DNA of 17,695 nucleotides, from positions 1 through 17,695 of the forward strand of contig JAGPUY010000344.1 in NCBI GenBank assembly GCA_018067265.1, in the 5' to 3' direction. The stretch is from Oceanihabitans sp. Its GTDB lineage: Bacteria; Bacteroidota; Bacteroidia; Flavobacteriales; Flavobacteriaceae. How positions within the stretch are numbered: the stretch's first letter is position 1; each line of letters starts with the position of its first letter. Of the stretch, positions 5,393 to 14,354 are shown in pieces. The translations under genes were made by a program, and so were the position numbers. A model generated the notes under the pieces. It was not told the DNA's origin. It did not search any database and worked only from the letters and a program-made list of their open reading frames with translations.

Positions 5393-8139
5393 CAGACTTC
5401 TTTTTCAATAAAATTAGTTTCTGGGTTACAGATTTCTATAATTAGTTTTTTGAGTTCGATTTCAAAATGCTGCATAGTTTCTTCCGTTATAAGTTGATTT
5501 TTAGCTCTTCCTTCTTTTACGGCAAATTTTAGAAATCCAGCACTTAAATTTTTAAAAGAAATAATACCAGCTTCCAATGGGAATGCTACTTTCTTTTCTT
5601 TCATCATCATATACGCATACATAAGAACTTGAAAACTTTTACTGTATTTTTTATAGTCGGTAGTTAGATCTTCCCAATTCGAAATTTCTACTTGGTTGGA
5701 TAATACTTTTCCGGTTTTGTAATCTATAATTCGGGTGACACCATTGTAGGTATCTACACGATCTACTTTTCCTGTAAGGTTAACGGTAAAGTCTAATTCT
5801 GGGATGGTAATAGGTGTTCTGTTGTTGGCTTCTAAAGAGACTATTTTTATTTTGTTTCCTTGTTTTACATCCGCAATTTCTAAATGAATAAAATTAAGGA
5901 CGTATCGTTTTGCAATTTCAAAAATGATGAGGTTTTTGCCGGTATTAATATCTCCTTCTTTGTATTCCTTTTCAAAGTGATGTGTAACCCTTTCGTTAAT
6001 TTTCTCTTTTTGTTTTTCTAAGCCTTCTGCGGTTAGTAATGTTCCAACGAAATCTGTATATAAATCTTCTAAAGTATTATGTACAACCGTACCAAGAGTA
6101 TTAAAAGCAACACTTTCTTCGACATCTTCTTGTTCTTTAATTCCTAAAACTTTTTGGTAATAGAAATCTATAGGATTCCTCATGTAGTTGGTTAGTGAAG
6201 AAGGTGAGAAGCCTCTTTCGGCAACTTCTTTTAACTTGTTTTGTATCGCCTCGGTTTTTTCAATTTCTAATAACTCGGTGAAGCATGCTTCTACTTTTGG
6301 AGTTACAATCTGATGCTTTATGATGTGATCTCCTTCTAGTTCTAATTGGGTAATAAACCTACTTTTTTCTCCTCCAGTTAATACGTCTGCTTCTGTGTTG
6401 TATAAAATGTATACGTTTTTAGCGCGTTGTAATAATCTATAAAAGTGGTAGGTGTAAACTGCATCTTTTTCTTTGTATGTTGGTAATTGGTTTTCTATTT
6501 TAACATCAAAAGGGATAAAAGAGTTGTTTGTTTTTCCGGAAGGAAGTACGCCTTCATTTACGGAAGCTATAATGACGGTTTCGAAATCTAGAACACGAGA
6601 TTCTAACATTCCCATAACTTGTAATCCTTGTAAAGGTTCTCCTTGAAAATCTAGGGTTGCAGAACTTAAAAGCTCTTTATAAATGCCATGCAGTGTGTTT
6701 AAGTCTTTAATGTAACTGTAACTAGCATTAAGGGTAGTAAGTTCATTAAATAGCTCGTTAAAGCGGAATAAATATTCTAAAGACAGTTTATTTAATGGTT
6801 TGTTTAGGTCTAAGTTTTCTTTTATACATAGAATGAGGTTCGCACAGTTTTTAAGAATGTTTTCTACACTGTTTTCTTGGATAACAAATAACAAATCTAG
6901 GATTTCTGTGGATGTAACTGAAAGTTCTTTTAAACGATCTACCGTTAAGTACACTAAATTATTAGTTAGTATGGTTTGGGTGATTTTAGAAGCTACATCT
7001 ACGTTGTTTGTATTGAGTAATGGTCTAATAAATTGATGCGAAATAATTGCGATAACATCTTTATAGTAAAAGGTCTTACTTGCTTTTTTGTGCACTTGAA
7101 AAATTTGCTCAAATAAAGACGCTAATGGTATGGATTGTAATGGAAAACCCATGGTAATGTTTAAGGCATCAATAGATTCTGGTAGTGCATTTAATGTTGG
7201 CGTTAGTAGGTTTTCGTCTGCAAGTACAACCGCTGTTTGTTGTAAGCTTGGATCTTTTTCTTTTAATTGTTTTAAAAGGGTACCTATGTATTTTGCTTGT
7301 CCGATGTTTTTAGGAATACCAACTACTTCTATATTTTTTTGTTGTGCGTAATTAGTAGTCTTCCAGTTGAAAGGATTCGTGGTGAAGTATTTCCAGTTTT
7401 TATGATGTTGTCTGGTAAATAGGCCTGCATCGTGAGATGGATTGTCAAAAAATTTCTGGTCAATATCCCAAAAAATTTCTGCCATTTCATTTTGTAGCAA
7501 TTCTTGAATAATATTTTCTTCGGCATTATTTAAAGCATTAAAACCTAAAAAGATGTGTTGTTTTGTGGTGTTGCTTTGTATGTAGGATTCTAAGTTCTCT
7601 ACAGCTTCTCTATAGATTAATCCTTGGTAGCCTGTTTTGTTTTGTAAAAGTGCTTCTGCAAATTTGGAATAGTAATCGTTTAGTTTATTCCAAAAAGAAA
7701 GATATTTTTTAATAAACTCGGATTTCGGTTCTTCTAAAGACCAATGTTTTAGATCTTGTATAGCACTTAAGTAGTTGAATATTTTTTCTTGAGGAATGAG
7801 ATATCTATCTATTTCATTAAAATCCTGAAGCAGTATTTGAGCCCATTTGGAGAAAGAATCAAAGCCTTCTTGTTCGTCTTTTTTAGTTAATTCTAAATAG
7901 ACTTTATAGAATACAAATAGAAGTTCTGTATTAGATGTTTTTTTTAATTGCGACAAATCTTCTACAAATTCCTCAATACTAATTATGGTAGGAGATAGAA
8001 TGGTCTTATCGACTATTTGTGCAATTTGGTGTTTTAAAAATATACCAGCACGTTTGCTGGGTAGAATAAAGGTTAGTGAAGATAAATCTTTGTTCCTTTT
8101 TTGTAAATCTTGTAATACATCTAGAATGAATGTTGTCAT
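5392..8139 (-). CDS. AddB-like PD-(D/E)XK nuclease / inactivated helicase subunit
   Basis: Likely second subunit of an AddAB-type double-strand-break resection enzyme, 915 residues. The N-terminus (LTFILPSKRAGIFLKHQI, residues 22-39) sits where AddB carries a helicase-like fold, but no Walker A lysine motif is present. Residues 516-533 (RVLDFETVIIASVNEGVLP) match the helicase-like region that ends AddB's pseudo-motor. The C-terminal nuclease is complete: GTVVH (His687), LTGKVDRVD (Asp793), IIDYKTGK (Asp806, Lys808) and QVLMY (Gln837). The iron-sulphur cysteines typical of Firmicutes AddB are missing: the usual Cys before the nuclease is replaced (RNPIDFYYQ), and only one Cys follows the catalytic core. 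The start lies 12 nt beyond the ompA terminator. The AddA-like partner gene is 3 kb upstream on the same strand. Confidence 0.8.
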   Translation of the reverse strand: MTTFILDVLQDLQKRNKDLSSLTFILPSKRAGIFLKHQIAQIVDKTILSPTIISIEEFVEDLSQLKKTSNTELLFVFYKVYLELTKKDEQEGFDSFSKWAQILLQDFNEIDRYLIPQEKIFNYLSAIQDLKHWSLEEPKSEFIKKYLSFWNKLNDYYSKFAEALLQNKTGYQGLIYREAVENLESYIQSNTTKQHIFLGFNALNNAEENIIQELLQNEMAEIFWDIDQKFFDNPSHDAGLFTRQHHKNWKYFTTNPFNWKTTNYAQQKNIEVVGIPKNIGQAKYIGTLLKQLKEKDPSLQQTAVVLADENLLTPTLNALPESIDALNITMGFPLQSIPLASLFEQIFQVHKKASKTFYYKDVIAIISHQFIRPLLNTNNVDVASKITQTILTNNLVYLTVDRLKELSVTSTEILDLLFVIQENSVENILKNCANLILCIKENLDLNKPLNKLSLEYLFRFNELFNELTTLNASYSYIKDLNTLHGIYKELLSSATLDFQGEPLQGLQVMGMLESRVLDFETVIIASVNEGVLPSGKTNNSFIPFDVKIENQLPTYKEKDAVYTYHFYRLLQRAKNVYILYNTEADVLTGGEKSRFITQLELEGDHIIKHQIVTPKVEACFTELLEIEKTEAIQNKLKEVAERGFSPSSLTNYMRNPIDFYYQKVLGIKEQEDVEESVAFNTLGTVVHNTLEDLYTDFVGTLLTAEGLEKQKEKINERVTHHFEKEYKEGDINTGKNLIIFEIAKRYVLNFIHLEIADVKQGNKIKIVSLEANNRTPITIPELDFTVNLTGKVDRVDTYNGVTRIIDYKTGKVLSNQVEISNWEDLTTDYKKYSKSFQVLMYAYMMMKEKKVAFPLEAGIISFKNLSAGFLKFAVKEGRAKNQLITEETMQHFEIELKKLIIEICNPETNFIEKEV

Positions 8140-8151
8140 TCTATAAAAATA

Positions 8152-8181
8152 AAAAACGCTTCGATATATCGAAGCGTTTTT
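8152..8181 (-). terminator. Strong intrinsic terminator of the ompA-like gene
   Basis: Perfect inverted repeat: CGCTTCGATA (8157-8166) with TATCGAAGCG (8167-8176), extended by A5/T5. On the minus strand the hairpin is followed by TTTTTTATTTTTAT. It lies 29 nt after the OmpA stop and ends 12 nt before the AddB-like start codon. The symmetric A/T flanks would also allow termination on the plus strand. Confidence 0.85.
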
Positions 8182-8209
8182 ATTAAATATTTAGATTGTT
8201 TTGTGAAAC

Positions 8210-9598
8210 TTATTTTCTAAGTTTTACTTCAACACGTCTGTTATTTTTCTTTCCAGCTCTTGTAGCGTTAGAGTCGATTGGGTAATCTTCACCAAAACCA
8301 GCAGCAACTAATCTCTCTGCGTTAACTCCATTAGAGATTAAGTAATCTCTTACAGCGTTAGCTCTTCTTTCAGATAATAATTGATTAGAAGATTTAGGAC
8401 CATCACTATCCGTATGTCCTTCTAACGTAAAGTTAGACTCAGGATATTCTTTTAAGATAGCAGTGATTGCTTGTAATACTGGGTACGTTTCTTGTTTGAA
8501 AGATGACTTAGCACTTGCAAATAAGATTGTTCTAGCATAGTTATTTAATGTTGCCATAACTTCAGCAGTAGGAGCAGCAATAACTTCTGGACAACCATTG
8601 TTTGCAGCTACACCAACTTCATTAGGACATTTATCATCTTTGTCTAATACACCATCACCATCAGTGTCTGCCCATGGGCAACCATTGTTAGCAGCAGGAC
8701 CAGCTTCGCTAGGACATTTATCATCTGCATCAGCAACTCCGTCACCATCAGCATCAGGACAACCAGCTAAAGCTTTTAAACCAGCAACAGTAGGACATTT
8801 ATCCTCGTTGTCAGCTACACCATCTCCGTCAGAATCAGGACATCCATTAAATTCAGCTAAACCAGCTTCATTAGGACAAGTATCTTTAGAATCTTCGATT
8901 CCATCACCATCAGCATCAGGACAACCGTTGAAAGCTTCTAAACCAGGAACTTCTGGACAAGCATCATCTTTGTCATATACACCGTCACCATCTGTATCTT
9001 TTCCACCAAACTTAACAGTTAAACCTGCAGAGTGTTGGAAATGTTTAGATAAGTAATCCTCGAAAGAATGTTTATAAGTAGATTGAACATTAAGACCAAT
9101 GTTTTCTGTTAACCAGAAGTTTAATCCTAAAGAACCGTTTAAAGTACCAGCTCCGATTTCATCAATCCAAGTGTAACCACCACCTACACCTAAATAAGGC
9201 TCAATAGTTGTACAATTTAGTAAGTCTGCAAAGCTATATTTAACAGCTCCATCAAGACCATAATAAGACATTTCGCTAACCGTTACGCTAGGCTCACCTA
9301 ATCTCTCACCAATTTTTTCAATTTTGTTGATTGATCCTGTTACTCCGATAGAAAACCCGTTATTAAGGTATTTAGATACACTAATAGTGGATAAAGATGG
9401 AAGGATGTTCCAGTGATCATCTACGTTCAAGAATTCATCAAAGTAATCTCCTTGAGGAGTATCTTCTCCTACTGGATAAAGATCGACTGCGTTTACCCCG
9501 AAACTAATTGCCCAAGGATTGTTTTCATCTTGTGCATACGTGCTGCTAAAACCTAATACAAGCAACATAGCGAACAATAATCTGCTAAGATTTTTCAT
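8210..9598 (-). CDS. OmpA-family outer membrane protein with thrombospondin type 3 repeats
   Basis: Outer-membrane porin-like anchor, 462 residues. A signal peptide covers residues 1-23 (MKNLSRLLFAMLLVLGFSSTYA, then Q). An N-terminal beta-barrel of about 175 residues follows, with alternating aromatic strands such as EPYLGVGGGYTW and ends in LTVKFGG. Then come five ~27-residue thrombospondin type 3 repeats (about 201-338; consensus D-x-DGDG-x2-D-x2-D-x-CP), expected to bind Ca2+ with Cys pairs. The C-terminal OmpA domain has TLEGHTDSDG (Asp397) and LSERRANAV (Arg412), the diaminopimelate-contacting pair, so it should bind peptidoglycan. I take the ATG at 9598; the upstream in-frame TTG at 9604 would only add two residues. 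It has its own promoter and terminator and is probably abundant. Confidence 0.93.
   Translation of the reverse strand: MKNLSRLLFAMLLVLGFSSTYAQDENNPWAISFGVNAVDLYPVGEDTPQGDYFDEFLNVDDHWNILPSLSTISVSKYLNNGFSIGVTGSINKIEKIGERLGEPSVTVSEMSYYGLDGAVKYSFADLLNCTTIEPYLGVGGGYTWIDEIGAGTLNGSLGLNFWLTENIGLNVQSTYKHSFEDYLSKHFQHSAGLTVKFGGKDTDGDGVYDKDDACPEVPGLEAFNGCPDADGDGIEDSKDTCPNEAGLAEFNGCPDSDGDGVADNEDKCPTVAGLKALAGCPDADGDGVADADDKCPSEAGPAANNGCPWADTDGDGVLDKDDKCPNEVGVAANNGCPEVIAAPTAEVMATLNNYARTILFASAKSSFKQETYPVLQAITAILKEYPESNFTLEGHTDSDGPKSSNQLLSERRANAVRDYLISNGVNAERLVAAGFGEDYPIDSNATRAGKKNNRRVEVKLRK
8588..8998 (-). repeat. Five tandem ~81-bp repeats encoding TSP3 units
   Basis: In-frame direct repeats inside the OmpA-like gene, each coding D-x-DGDG...CP...GCP; the fourth has two extra residues (WA). 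Such arrays can gain or lose units by recombination. The antisense strand has a long open frame here only as a by-product of the repeat. Confidence 0.85.
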
Positions 9599-9634
9599 AT
9601 TCAATATTTTAATTTTTAAGTGTTAATTGATAAG

Positions 9635-9665
9635 CAAAAGTAAGTTGTTAAATATTATTAACAAA
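9635..9665 (-). promoter_or_regulatory. Promoter of the ompA-like gene (full -33/-7 match)
   Basis: On the minus strand, TTTG (9665-9662), exactly 19 nt, then TACTTTTG (9642-9635). This is the complete Bacteroidota sigma-A consensus TTTG-N19-TAnnTTTG. Predicted transcript start is near 9629, giving a leader of about 30 nt. It is the only promoter in the window where I find both elements correctly spaced, consistent with high expression of an outer-membrane protein. Confidence 0.8.
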
Positions 9666-9675
9666 GACAAATATA

Positions 9676-9704
9676 AAAAAATATTTAAAAAAACGTTTAA
9701 TATT
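9676..9704 (-). terminator. Possible AT-rich terminator of kbl
   Basis: On the minus strand AATATTAAAC and TTTAAATATT can pair with a one-base bulge, followed by TTTTTT. The stem is all A-T apart from the loop-closing end, so it is weak; it lies about 18 nt after the kbl stop and just upstream of the ompA promoter. Confidence 0.3.
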
Positions 9705-9721
9705 ATCTGTTTGTACTGAAT

Positions 9722-10915
9722 TTAAATAATATCTAATGTTTTCCCAACTTTAATGAAGCTAGATATAGCCTTATCTAAATGCTCTTTTTCATGTGCTGCA
9801 GAAAGTTGTACTCTTATTCTTGCTTTTTCTTTTGGAACTACAGGAAAAAAGAACCCAATGACATAAATACCTTCATTAAGTAGCATATTTGCCATAGTTT
9901 GAGATAATTTTGCGTCGTATAACATTACTGGTACAATAGCAGAATCGCCATCTACAATGTCAAAACCAGCTTCTTTTATACCTTTTTTGAAGTAGTTTGT
10001 GTTCCATTCTAGCTTATCGCGTAACGAGGTATCGTTTTTAAGCATGTCAAAAACTTTTATCGATGCACCAACTATTGCTGGAGCTAAAGAGTTTGAAAAT
10101 AAGTACGGTCTAGAACGTTGACGTAATATTTCAATAATTTCTTTTTTTGCGGTAGTATATCCTCCCATGGCGCCACCTAAAGCTTTACCTAAGGTTCCTG
10201 TAATGATATCTACTCTTCCTAAAACACCTTTTTCTTCTAAAGTTCCTATTCCTTTTGGTCCAATAAACCCTGTTGCATGGCATTCATCTATCATCACCAT
10301 TGCATCATATTTGTCTGCTAAATCACAAATTTTATCTAATGGAGCTACCAAGCCATCCATAGAGAAAACACCATCTGTTACTATAATTTTATTTCTAGCA
10401 CCATTTTTATTGGCATCTATTAGCTGTTGTTCTAAATCTGCCATGTCATTATTCGCATAACGATAGCGAGCGGCTTTACATAAACGTACACCATCTATAA
10501 TAGAAGCATGATTTAGAGAATCGGAAATAATCGCATCTTCTTTCCCTAATAGAGGTTCAAAAACACCACCATTTGCATCAAAAGCTGCGGCATATAAAAT
10601 GGTGTCTTCGGTACCATAAAAATCTGCTATTTTTTGCTCTAATTCTTTGTGAATGTCTTGTGTACCACAAATAAAGCGAACCGACGACATACCAAAACCA
10701 TGTGTGTCCATAGTGTCTTTTGCTGCTTGAATTACTTCTGGATGTGACGATAAGCCTAAATAGTTATTCGCACAAAAGTTTAAAACAGTTTCTCCTGTAT
10801 TTAAGGTAATTTCTGCTCCTTGCGGCGAAGTGATAATGCGCTCTTCTTTATAAAGGCCGTTATCTTTTATGTCTTGTATTTCCTGTTGTAGTTGTTGTTG
10901 TATATTTCCGTACAT
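9722..10915 (-). CDS. kbl: Glycine C-acetyltransferase (2-amino-3-ketobutyrate CoA ligase)
   Basis: PLP-dependent alpha-oxoamine synthase of 397 residues that cleaves 2-amino-3-ketobutyrate with CoA to glycine and acetyl-CoA, the second step of threonine catabolism. The PLP lysine is Lys244 in GTLGKALGG; other cofactor contacts are His136 ([10 protein letters not shown]), Asp210 and His213 ([11 protein letters not shown]). Near-identity of segments such as [32 protein letters not shown] and [18 protein letters not shown] to the E. coli enzyme separates it from serine palmitoyltransferase, BioF and HemA relatives. No threonine dehydrogenase (tdh) gene is adjacent, unlike the usual kbl-tdh pair. 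A TAAATTTG box lies 15 nt upstream of the start. It sits between the AddA-like and ompA genes on the same strand. Confidence 0.95.
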   Translation of the reverse strand: MYGNIQQQLQQEIQDIKDNGLYKEERIITSPQGAEITLNTGETVLNFCANNYLGLSSHPEVIQAAKDTMDTHGFGMSSVRFICGTQDIHKELEQKIADFYGTEDTILYAAAFDANGGVFEPLLGKEDAIISDSLNHASIIDGVRLCKAARYRYANNDMADLEQQLIDANKNGARNKIIVTDGVFSMDGLVAPLDKICDLADKYDAMVMIDECHATGFIGPKGIGTLEEKGVLGRVDIITGTLGKALGGAMGGYTTAKKEIIEILRQRSRPYLFSNSLAPAIVGASIKVFDMLKNDTSLRDKLEWNTNYFKKGIKEAGFDIVDGDSAIVPVMLYDAKLSQTMANMLLNEGIYVIGFFFPVVPKEKARIRVQLSAAHEKEHLDKAISSFIKVGKTLDII

Positions 10916-10930
10916 GTTTGTTTTTTTTTA

Positions 10931-10938
10931 CAAATTTA
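10931..10938 (-). promoter_or_regulatory. Probable -7 box of kbl
   Basis: Minus strand reads TAAATTTG, 15 nt before the kbl ATG; the spacer is a T/A-rich run. No -33 TTTG at standard spacing. Confidence 0.4.
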
Positions 10939-11069
10939 TAATGTTTTTTTGCGTTAGTGGTAGAAACGGCATCCTTTTTTATGGGAATGTATAACCGACT
11001 TTCGATTTTACCATGTTAGAAGGAAGACGAAGAAACCATAAAAAGGGAACTGACATAAAAAAGATATAG

Positions 11070-11114
11070 TGGATGACACGACGCTTTGCAGCTTTTGCGA
11101 AAAAGCGGAACGCC
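11070..11114 (-). repeat. Intergenic hairpin repeat, copy 2 (downstream of the addA-like gene)
   Basis: Core 11080-11114 matches 731-765 at 31 of 35 positions. It forms CGCTTT (11082-11087) with AAAGCG (11102-11107) around a 14-nt loop that differs by one base from copy 1. The middle C-G pair of copy 1 (734/757) is here G-C (11083/11106), a compensatory change that keeps the stem. The hairpin begins 11 nt after the helicase gene's stop codon. The outer block (11070-11080) joins the core directly, without the 55-nt insert seen in copy 1. The remaining intergenic DNA toward kbl (10939-11069) contains no gene I can support. Confidence 0.6.
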
Positions 11115-11118
11115 AGCA

Positions 11119-14100
11119 TTAAAAGCGTACTATTTTAAGGTCTTCGTTGATATAAACTAAAATTTTATTAGTTACTTTATATGGCATTTCTTCAATTACG
11201 CGTTGGTAATTTTCTAATTGTAATTGGTGTTTTTTATTTATGGATCCGGTTTTGTAATCTATAATGGTTGCTTCGTTTTTTGTGTTTATAACAAATCTAT
11301 CTGGTCTTATAATTTCGTGATTCGATATAATGTCACGTTCGTTATACACGGTATTTCCCTCTGCGAAATAAGCTTTAAGCTCTGGGTGTTCTACAATTTG
11401 GTTTACTATTTTTTCTAAGGCTATGGCTTGTTCTTTATTTATAATTGCGGATTCTTTAAAATGAGAAATGGCAAATGAAACGTCTTCTTTTGTTTTAATA
11501 TGCGCCATAATGTTATGAATCAGATTTCCTTTTTCGATGGCTTCTTGTTGCGCTGTGTTCCATAAAAAACCAGAATTGGTAACAATTTTTATGTTGTGAC
11601 TTTCTTTGGTTGTGGTTATAAACTCTTGTTGTTCTATAATTTTTTTATGCGTCGTTTTTTCTTTCGATGTTTTTTTTGAGGAACCAAAAGTGTACATGCT
11701 TTCATTCTCGTTGTACATTTGTGCCTGCGTTAAATAATTAATAAATAGGCCAGCATAGGTTTTTGGCTCTGCGAATTCTTTTGGAGAGATATCTCTTTTT
11801 GAAATAATAAAAAGTTGCTCTTTAGGTCTGGTTAACGCTACATATAATAAATTGATATTATCTAACTCTAGTTCTGCTTGATGCTTATTGTGGATTTGCA
11901 AACCAACGTCTCCGTAATTTTCAAATTCTTTACTATAGTTTAATAAGGTACTAGAAAAACCATGGAATTTCTCTGGATCTAGCGGAAACCATTCTTTTGC
12001 TTCTATTTCGCCATAAATATTTAAATCGGCATACGGGAAAATAACCACCGGAAATTCTAATCCTTTCGATTTATGAATGGTCATTATCTGTACTGCATTT
12101 TGTCCTTGCGGAGAAACGATACTTAGATTTCCTTTTTTATTGGTTGCATGTTCTAAAAAACCAGAAAGGCTTGAACCTTGTTTTTGCGCGTATTCTAAAA
12201 CAAAGTCTAAATAATATTGCACGTAGGCATTGGATGTTGCTACAAGATTGAAATTTCTAACAATACTTTCTGCTAACTCATACAATGGTAATTGAAGTAA
12301 TTGGTTTGGTGTGAGATAAATGTTGTAGTCTTCGAAACTTTTAAAGGTTTGAAAAAGCGATTGCTTTAAATGAGTGCTGAAAAAAGCGTGCTTGTCTTTT
12401 ATTTGGAATTTTTCGGATAGATAATTTAACGCTTTGACCTTTATTTCTTCATTTTCAGATTGTACCAAAAGGGTTAACAGATGGTCTATAAATTGCACTT
12501 CTGGACTATTAAAAATAAGCATCGTTTCGGAAGACATAATCGGTACGCCTTCAGTGTTTAGATACTCTGCAATGGCAATACCTTCCTTTTTCTTGCGGAC
12601 TAAAATGCAAATGTCTTGATAGGAAAAACCGTTGGTTTGACACGTTCGGATGGTTTCTAATACTTTCTGCGGAAAGATTTCATCTCTGTCTTCGTCTTTA
12701 AGGTCTAAAAAATCTAATTGAATATAGCCTTCACTTTCATTAAAGGTATTTTGATTGGAGCCTTCATGATATAAGTTGCTGTAATCGGTATTGCTGAAAA
12801 AAGTTTCGGCTAGATGTTTAAAAAAGTTATTATTAAAATGAATAATCTCTTTATAGCTTCGGTAGTTTGTTGGTAGATTGTCTACATGTTGCTCTACTTG
12901 AAAAGGATGTGCTTTTTTAGAGTATAAGTCTATAAACTGGTCTGCTTCTCCGCCGCGCCATCTATAAATAGCTTGTTTGGCATCACCAACTAGCATTGCG
13001 GTTCCTTGTTCTTGTTTTAAGTTGTGACCAGAAAGCGAATTATCTATTAACGGAATTAAATTTTGCCATTGTAATTTAGAAGTGTCTTGAAATTCGTCGA
13101 TAAAATAATGTCTAAATTTTTCGCCTAATCGTTCATAAATAAAAGGCGTTGGTTGGTCTTTAATTTCTTTACTTATTAAGGTGTTAAATTCGGAGATTAA
13201 TAATTTATTCTGATCTATTTTTATATTCGTTAACTCTTGGTTTATGGCGCTTAAAACCGATAAAGGTGTGATGTTTTTATAAAAGGCTTTTAAAAATTTA
13301 TATTGAAAAATAAGCGTTTTCGTTGCCTCAAAATCGGTAATGAATCTTGGTTGTAAGCCATCAATAACAGCACCGAGTTCTGGAGTAAGCCTTTTTGGAT
13401 ACAGTGTTTCGTTATTAATTAAAGCAATTTGCCATTTGGGATCAAAACTTACGGCAAAGTTTTTATTCGCTAGTTTCTCAAAATGTTTGGGTAAATAACT
13501 GCTTGAAAAATCATTAAATTGCAAACCAGCTTCCTCTATGAATTGTAAAAGGTTTTGGCTAATTTCTAAAACTTCCGCTTCAATGCTTTTTGTGTTTTTT
13601 CTTATTTGCGCTTTAAGGACTTTAAAATCTTCAAGAGATTTATCCTTTAATTGTTCAATATGTGCGACATCATTTTCTTTAACTAAGAGTTTTGCAATCT
13701 TGTTAAAATCGAAAGAAATATCCCAACTTTTATCATCGTCTGCTTTTTCAATCGCAAAATCGACTAAAATTTTAGTCAGCTCTTTATTGGTTCCTGCTTT
13801 TGCAATTAAACTATCTACTGCTTCTTGTAAAAGGGAATCTTGATCTAATTCGACTTCAAAATTTAAAGGCAGTTTTAAATCGTGCGCAAAAGTTCTAATT
13901 ATTTTATGGGTAAATCCATCAATAGTTGAAACGTCAAAAGCGGCATAATTATAAATAATACTGTTTAGTATTTTCTTGGACTTACTATGTAGTTTTTCAG
14001 GTTTTAATTGTAATTCTTCTAAAAGTGTAGAAAACATGCTGTTTGGGTTTTCTATAATTTCTTCTGAAGAAAACGCGGTAAGCATTTCTATAATGCGTTC

Positions 14101-14268
14101 TTTCATTTCACCAACCGCTTTATTGGTAAATGTAATAGCCAGAATGTTCTTGTATTGTTGCGTATTATTAGATTGTAATAAAATCTTTAAATACTCTTTT
14201 ACTAATGTAAATGTTTTTCCGCTTCCAGCAGATGCATTGTAAATAGTGAAAGGATGTTGGCTAGTCAT
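11119..14268 (-). CDS. AddA-like UvrD/REP helicase-nuclease
   Basis: ATP-dependent 3'-5' DNA helicase with a fused nuclease, 1049 residues, the likely motor subunit of an AddAB/RecBCD-type resection complex. Superfamily 1 motifs in order: Walker A ASAGSGKT (12-19), Ia ITFTNKAVGEM (45-54), Walker B FIDEFQDTS (389-397), III VGDAKQAIYRWRG (427-439), IV TNYRS (467-471), V MTIHKSKGLEFP (729-740), VI YVALTRP (809-815). The C-terminus carries a complete RecB-type nuclease: GNLIH (His918), RPDR (Asp990), IIDYKTG (Asp1004, Lys1006), QLENY (Gln1017, Tyr1021). Having its own nuclease plus an AddB-like nuclease in the neighbourhood fits AddAB rather than RecBCD. It is divergent from the sod gene, with 121 nt between starts. 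Confidence 0.9.
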   Translation of the reverse strand: MTSQHPFTIYNASAGSGKTFTLVKEYLKILLQSNNTQQYKNILAITFTNKAVGEMKERIIEMLTAFSSEEIIENPNSMFSTLLEELQLKPEKLHSKSKKILNSIIYNYAAFDVSTIDGFTHKIIRTFAHDLKLPLNFEVELDQDSLLQEAVDSLIAKAGTNKELTKILVDFAIEKADDDKSWDISFDFNKIAKLLVKENDVAHIEQLKDKSLEDFKVLKAQIRKNTKSIEAEVLEISQNLLQFIEEAGLQFNDFSSSYLPKHFEKLANKNFAVSFDPKWQIALINNETLYPKRLTPELGAVIDGLQPRFITDFEATKTLIFQYKFLKAFYKNITPLSVLSAINQELTNIKIDQNKLLISEFNTLISKEIKDQPTPFIYERLGEKFRHYFIDEFQDTSKLQWQNLIPLIDNSLSGHNLKQEQGTAMLVGDAKQAIYRWRGGEADQFIDLYSKKAHPFQVEQHVDNLPTNYRSYKEIIHFNNNFFKHLAETFFSNTDYSNLYHEGSNQNTFNESEGYIQLDFLDLKDEDRDEIFPQKVLETIRTCQTNGFSYQDICILVRKKKEGIAIAEYLNTEGVPIMSSETMLIFNSPEVQFIDHLLTLLVQSENEEIKVKALNYLSEKFQIKDKHAFFSTHLKQSLFQTFKSFEDYNIYLTPNQLLQLPLYELAESIVRNFNLVATSNAYVQYYLDFVLEYAQKQGSSLSGFLEHATNKKGNLSIVSPQGQNAVQIMTIHKSKGLEFPVVIFPYADLNIYGEIEAKEWFPLDPEKFHGFSSTLLNYSKEFENYGDVGLQIHNKHQAELELDNINLLYVALTRPKEQLFIISKRDISPKEFAEPKTYAGLFINYLTQAQMYNENESMYTFGSSKKTSKEKTTHKKIIEQQEFITTTKESHNIKIVTNSGFLWNTAQQEAIEKGNLIHNIMAHIKTKEDVSFAISHFKESAIINKEQAIALEKIVNQIVEHPELKAYFAEGNTVYNERDIISNHEIIRPDRFVINTKNEATIIDYKTGSINKKHQLQLENYQRVIEEMPYKVTNKILVYINEDLKIVRF

Positions 14269-14293
14269 ACGCTAAATTTTACACAAGATAGAG

Positions 14294-14305
14294 ATTATCG
14301 ATAAT
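14294..14305. promoter_or_regulatory. 12-bp palindrome in the addA-like/sod divergent region
   Basis: ATTATCGATAAT is a perfect palindrome followed by a near-copy of the half site (TTTGATAAC). It lies between divergent promoters of the helicase and superoxide dismutase genes. Its ATTATC/GATAAT half-sites are reminiscent of Fur-family hexamers but in the opposite arrangement; chance occurrence in AT-rich DNA is quite possible. Confidence 0.25.
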
Positions 14306-14346
14306 TTGATAACTATTTATTATTTTTAATTGAAGGCATTTATGCG

Positions 14347-14354
14347 TAAATTTG
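14347..14354 (+). promoter_or_regulatory. Probable -7 box of the sod gene
   Basis: Reads TAAATTTG (TAnnTTTG), 35 nt before the ATG at 14390. No TTTG at the expected 19-nt upstream distance. Confidence 0.45.

Noticed and set aside
8598..9056. 152-codon plus-strand open frame rich in Ser/Pro
   Set aside because: It is antisense to the five TSP3 repeats of the ompA-like gene; its repetitiveness simply mirrors them.
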